Shown here piece after piece: positions 34,028-36,444 of a stretch of 36,444 bases of DNA. The DNA comes from Akkermansia muciniphila (GTDB lineage: Bacteria; Verrucomicrobiota; Verrucomicrobiia; Limisphaerales; F1-80-MAGS106). The position numbers and the translations under genes are program-made. Each line of letters starts with the position of its first letter. Positions within the stretch are counted from its first letter, which is position 1. The stretch is taken from assembly GCA_945865375.1 (NCBI GenBank), contig CAMBEJ010000041.1, positions 1-36,444 on the forward strand, read 5' to 3'. The notes beneath the pieces are model-generated. The model saw only the letters and a program-made list of their open reading frames with translations. It did no database searches and was not told the origin of the DNA.

Positions 34028-35113
34028 TCACAGCTTGCTGCCGCGTGGCGTTCCCAAACACACCCGGAAGCCGTCGCGGGAGTCGGAGTAGATGGGGCCT
34101 TGGAGTCCAAGTCGAACGGCACAGCGTGCATTGCCGGGCACATCGAAGTAGTTGCCGCCCCGACATACCGGCTGCGGATTCGTAGCGACAAAATGGGCTT
34201 CTTCATGCCCGCCTTTCGGATCGAAGTGATCCAGGACAACCTCCCACACGCCGCCACACATGTCCGCCAGTCCAAAACCGTTCCGTCCTTTTTCTCCGTA
34301 ATGATCCACCGGCGACACAAAGGCAAAACCGTCGCTCCACGGCGCGTTCGCCAGCGGCCAAATCCTGTTCCGACCCGGAAGAAAATCCACGGCGGAGATG
34401 TTGAACCTGCCTTCGCCGTCGCCGAGTTCATTGCCCCACCAGAAGTAGGTGCTTTCCTTGCTGCCGCCCCGGCAGGCGTATTCCCACTCGGCTTCCGTGG
34501 GCAGACGGTATTCCAAACCCTTGGGCAGCCGGCCCGCCTCGCGTTCTTTTTTCGTCAACCACTCGCAAAAAGCCCGACCGTCATTCCAACTCACACAGAC
34601 GACCGGATAGCTGTCTCGCAAAGGAAATCCAAAGTTCGGATCGCGCCAGCTTTTGCCCGCCATCGGTTTCCAGGGATGCACCGCCTTCGTCGTCAGGTGA
34701 TAGCCGTCCCATTCCGGATAAAAACACTGGGTGTGGCCGCCCGGCTTTTCCGCGTCGCTCACGTAGCCAGCCTCCTCCACGAAGCGCCGAAACTGCCCCA
34801 CGCTGACCTCGGTGCGCCCCATCCAGAAAGCGTCTTTCACCCGCATCAATCGCGGTTGTTCGCCTTCGAAGGACTCCCGCGATGTCCCCGGCTGCGCTCC
34901 CCCTTCGATGCCCGTGGCCCAGGCTTTCTCGGCGGGCGTGCTGCCCATCATGAATTCTCCAGCCGGGATGCCCACCAGTTCGAGCGTCACGCCGCCGCCC
35001 AAGTCCACCAGTCTGGTTTTGTCCGCCGCCGCCAGCGATGGCCCCGCAGTGAGTGCCGCACAAAACAGAAGTCCGGCGAGGCCGATTCGGATGGATGAGG
35101 ATGTGGGGGTCAT
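34028..35113 (-). CDS. SUMF1/FGE-type domain secreted protein (catalytic cysteines absent)
   Basis: This exported protein of 361 residues has a Sec signal (GLAGLLFCAALTAGPSLAA, cut about residue 30). The SUMF1 fold follows: PAGEFMMGS, then FWMGRTEVSVGQFRRFVEEAGY, VCVSWNDGRAFCEWL, YRLPTEAEWEYACRGG, NGFGLADMCGGVWEVV and GGNYFDVPGNARCAVRLGL...SRDGFRVC. This family includes formylglycine-generating enzymes, but the two active-site cysteines of human FGE (in GSFLCHKSYC) align here with Asp and Ala in GNYFDVPGNA. It is therefore unlikely to be a sulfatase activator. Such proteins are abundant in Planctomycetes and Verrucomicrobia. ATG 35113 is chosen because it starts the signal peptide; the frame extends to 35227 without coding support. 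Confidence 0.85.
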   Translation of the reverse strand: MTPTSSSIRIGLAGLLFCAALTAGPSLAAADKTRLVDLGGGVTLELVGIPAGEFMMGSTPAEKAWATGIEGGAQPGTSRESFEGEQPRLMRVKDAFWMGRTEVSVGQFRRFVEEAGYVSDAEKPGGHTQCFYPEWDGYHLTTKAVHPWKPMAGKSWRDPNFGFPLRDSYPVVCVSWNDGRAFCEWLTKKEREAGRLPKGLEYRLPTEAEWEYACRGGSKESTYFWWGNELGDGEGRFNISAVDFLPGRNRIWPLANAPWSDGFAFVSPVDHYGEKGRNGFGLADMCGGVWEVVLDHFDPKGGHEEAHFVATNPQPVCRGGNYFDVPGNARCAVRLGLQGPIYSDSRDGFRVCLGTPRGSKL

Positions 35114-35299
35114 GGTGTGTTGATGTGGTTTGGTTAGGGGAAGGGAACCTGCGAAAACTACTTTTCGGAGTTGGGTGACTGATAGGAATTTGCTTTTCCA
35201 AGCTGAGACCAAGGTAGGTGGTTCCACGACTTCAGGTCAAGGGAGGAACCTTCACCGTGGATCGCCCGGGGAGGCTTCCAAAAGTGGATTCGGACGGAA

Positions 35300-35690
35300 T
35301 TCCCACCTTTTGAAGACAAAGGGGAGCGTTCCGAGTTGTTCGCACCGTTTTGTCGATGCTGCTGCGGGCATCTGCCTGTCCGTGGCCGCACGCAGAATGG
35401 GACAAAATCGATCCCATCAACCACGGCATCCTCAACGATGAATTGGTCGGCAGCAGTAACGGGGTCATGCTCAGGCGGGTGACCTGCCAAGCTCCAGATA
35501 CCGGCCAGATCCGCGTCTTTCTGACCACCGAAATGACCCTGCCTCCAGGACTCATTGCCCATCTGTATCATCGGCGCTGGCAGATCGAGAAGGTCTTCGA
35601 TTGTTTGAAGAACAAGCTCAACGAGAAGAAGTCCTGGGCCACCTCGGAGACGGCAAAATCCGCTCAGGCCGAGTTTTGCGTATTCCGGGC
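35300..35690 (+). pseudogene. IS4-type transposase remnant (DDE, C-terminal part)
   Basis: The reading frame from about 35350 contains GVMLRRVTCQAPDTGQIRVFLTTE, then LPPGLIAHLYHRRWQIEKVFD and KNKLNEKKSWATSETAK. This is the C-terminal block of IS4-family transposases: the strand before the last acidic residue, then the Y-x-x-R-W-x-I-E-K-x-F-D motif containing the catalytic Glu. The more N-terminal sequence (HRFVDAA around 35340) is visible only in another frame, so there is at least one frameshift. Similarity ends near 35690, where a repeat array begins. It is non-functional. Confidence 0.7.
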
Positions 35691-35692
35691 GA

Positions 35693-35769
35693 TGTCGGAC
35701 AGTGATTCCGATTCTATTCGGACAAGGTTCCGATTGATATCGGACAAGGTTCCGGGCTGAAATCGGACA
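35693..35769. repeat. Four TCGGACA repeats at 22-23-bp period (possible IS21-type end)
   Basis: TCGGACA occurs at 35695, 35718, 35740 and 35763, that is at spacings of 23, 22 and 23 bp. Units two and three share 15 bp (TCGGACAAGGTTCCG). The array begins TGTCGGACA and directly follows the IS4 remnant. Multiple spaced repeats at a TG-ended terminus are typical of IS21-type element ends, but no istA or istB sequence follows. Confidence 0.7.
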
Positions 35770-35797
35770 ATTTTTGGGCATCATCGCGTAGCCACTG

Positions 35798-35816
35798 GGG
35801 ACAGACAGATTATTGA
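35798..35816. repeat. 19-bp dispersed repeat, copy 2
   Basis: GGGACAGACAGATTATTGA. It differs from the copy at 2953-2971 by one base and lies 14 bp before the REP-associated transposase remnant. Confidence 0.65.
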
Positions 35817-35829
35817 CGAAAGATCTTGT

Positions 35830-36198
35830 GTGCGGCGGGCGGGTTTGATTAAACAGGGACGTGAGGCAGGGAGGCTGAAGTTTCCGACGGAACGACCCGT
35901 TGGGCATTATCACTACATTTCTCGAATCGTGGATCGACGGTTCATTTTCGAGGAGGCGGAGAAAGAGCATTTCACGCGGTTGATGCGGGAATACGAAGCG
36001 TTCTGCCAAGTGCGAGTGCTGACGTTCTGTGTGATGTCCAATCACTACCATGAATTGACCCAGGACCCGAAGGATTATCGTTGGTGCGGCTACGGCGAAG
36101 CGGTGGCAGGCATTCGGATCGCCAAGGAAGGATTCCAGTCTTTGATGAATGCGCGGGACGGAGTCTGGAACAATGGCGGGTTGGCGGGCGGGAGCTGA
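35830..36198 (+). pseudogene. REP-associated tyrosine transposase (Y1/IS200-like), internally deleted
   Basis: The N-terminal part reads HYHYISRIVDRRFIFEEAEKE, then MREYEAFCQVRVLTFCVMSNHYH, including the HUH motif (NHYH) of Y1 transposases. The frame then jumps directly to DPKDYRWCGYGEAVAG, a C-terminal block that normally follows about 100 residues later. The catalytic Tyr region between them is therefore missing, an in-frame deletion. The residual start (GTG 35830) is uncertain and the tail (NGGLAGGS) is truncated. It is a remnant unable to act alone. Intact members excise or move REP-like palindromes. Confidence 0.75.
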
Positions 36199-36262
36199 TG
36201 CACGGTAACCGTCCGGCGGAGCCGTCTTACGCCGAGGGCGGCAGGCGTGGCAGGATGGCAGG

Positions 36263-36444
36263 GTGAAACGACGATTATCTAAATCCGACCCGCCGCAACG
36301 ACACCGCACCCTGCAGGAGAAGGCTGAGATTCTCCGAGAGCACGGACGCAGCGGGCTTTCGTTGCTGGCGTTCGCGCACAAGGAGCAGATGTGCTACTCG
36401 ACGCTGGTCCGCTGGCGGAAGCGCTTAGGCCAGCGAGCCCAAAG
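36263..36444 (+). CDS. IS66-type accessory transposase protein (TnpA-like), 5' part
   Basis: A frame from GTG at 36263 stays open to the window end. It reads KRRLSKSDPPQRHRTLQEK, then AEILREHGRSGLSLLAFAHKEQMCYSTLVRWRKRLG. The helix-turn-helix phrase 'LLAFA...YSTLVRWRKR' is typical of the short first protein of IS66-type elements, and of related IS3 OrfA-like HTH proteins. Only the first 60 codons are visible, so an intact element cannot be confirmed. It marks the last item in the run of mobile-element pieces from 35.3 kb on. Confidence 0.55.
   Translation, partial: MKRRLSKSDPPQRHRTLQEKAEILREHGRSGLSLLAFAHKEQMCYSTLVRWRKRLGQRAQ

Noticed and set aside
34028..35113. Formylglycine-generating enzyme (sulfatase activator)
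   Set aside because: Both active-site Cys positions are substituted and no sulfatase gene is adjacent.
35693..35769. CRISPR array
   Set aside because: The repeat core is only 7-15 bp at a period of 22-23 bp, with no leader or cas genes, so it does not fit repeat/spacer lengths of CRISPR.
35158..36381. 407-codon minus-strand frame at the right end
   Set aside because: It runs antisense through three recognisable transposase pieces, with no motif of its own.

Overview
The window looks like chromosomal DNA from a Verrucomicrobiota-type bacterium (PVC group). This is an inference from the mix of families, not from a marker gene. It has a prepilin-type protein with an H-x9-DG-like tail, a DUF1080 secreted protein, a SUMF1-domain secreted protein, a Gfo/Idh/MocA fragment and a DUF433/DUF5615 pair. 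No rRNA, tRNA or CRISPR array was seen.

Layout. Positions 1-3.8 kb are accessory DNA: a Gfo/Idh/MocA fragment abutting a RelE/ParE-like fragment, an orphan pseudopilin, a secreted hypothetical protein, a DUF433/DUF5615 toxin-antitoxin pair and short repeats. From 3.8 to 7.0 kb there are a Fe/Mn superoxide dismutase, a DUF1080 protein, an EgtD-like methyltransferase and a small unknown protein. From 7.36 to 10.38 kb there is a three-gene ABC exporter (membrane fusion lipoprotein, ATPase, permease). A 618-bp repeat-bearing spacer follows.

The centrepiece is 11.0-30.8 kb: seven tightly packed plus-strand genes. The first three form a PUFA-synthase-type iterative lipid/polyketide synthase: PfaD-like enoyl reductase; PfaA-like KS-AT-ACP-ACP-KR-DH; PfaC-like KS-CLF-AT-DH-DH. 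The next four are a complete head-to-head olefin pathway, oleA-oleB-oleC-oleD. Neighbouring genes overlap by 4-11 bp, or are 7 bp apart at pfaC/oleA, so they are probably co-transcribed and translationally coupled. The simplest reading is that the Pfa enzymes build a (poly)unsaturated acyl chain. OleA then condenses it with another acyl chain, OleD reduces the beta-keto acid, OleC closes the beta-lactone and OleB removes CO2 to give a long internal (poly)alkene. The PfaC-like protein ends after its second dehydratase and has no acyltransferase (AGPAT) domain, and no separate pfaB or phosphopantetheinyl transferase gene is present.

From 30.9 to 35.1 kb the genes are on the minus strand or degraded: a CobA-HemD fusion (siroheme/uroporphyrinogen III), an AraC-type regulator with a PocR-like sensor domain, a degraded orphan HicA, and a SUMF1-domain protein lacking both catalytic cysteines. 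The end (35.3-36.4 kb) is a mobile-element graveyard: an IS4-type transposase remnant, a 22-23-bp-period repeat resembling an IS21-type end, an internally deleted REP-associated transposase and the start of an IS66-type accessory protein that runs off the window.
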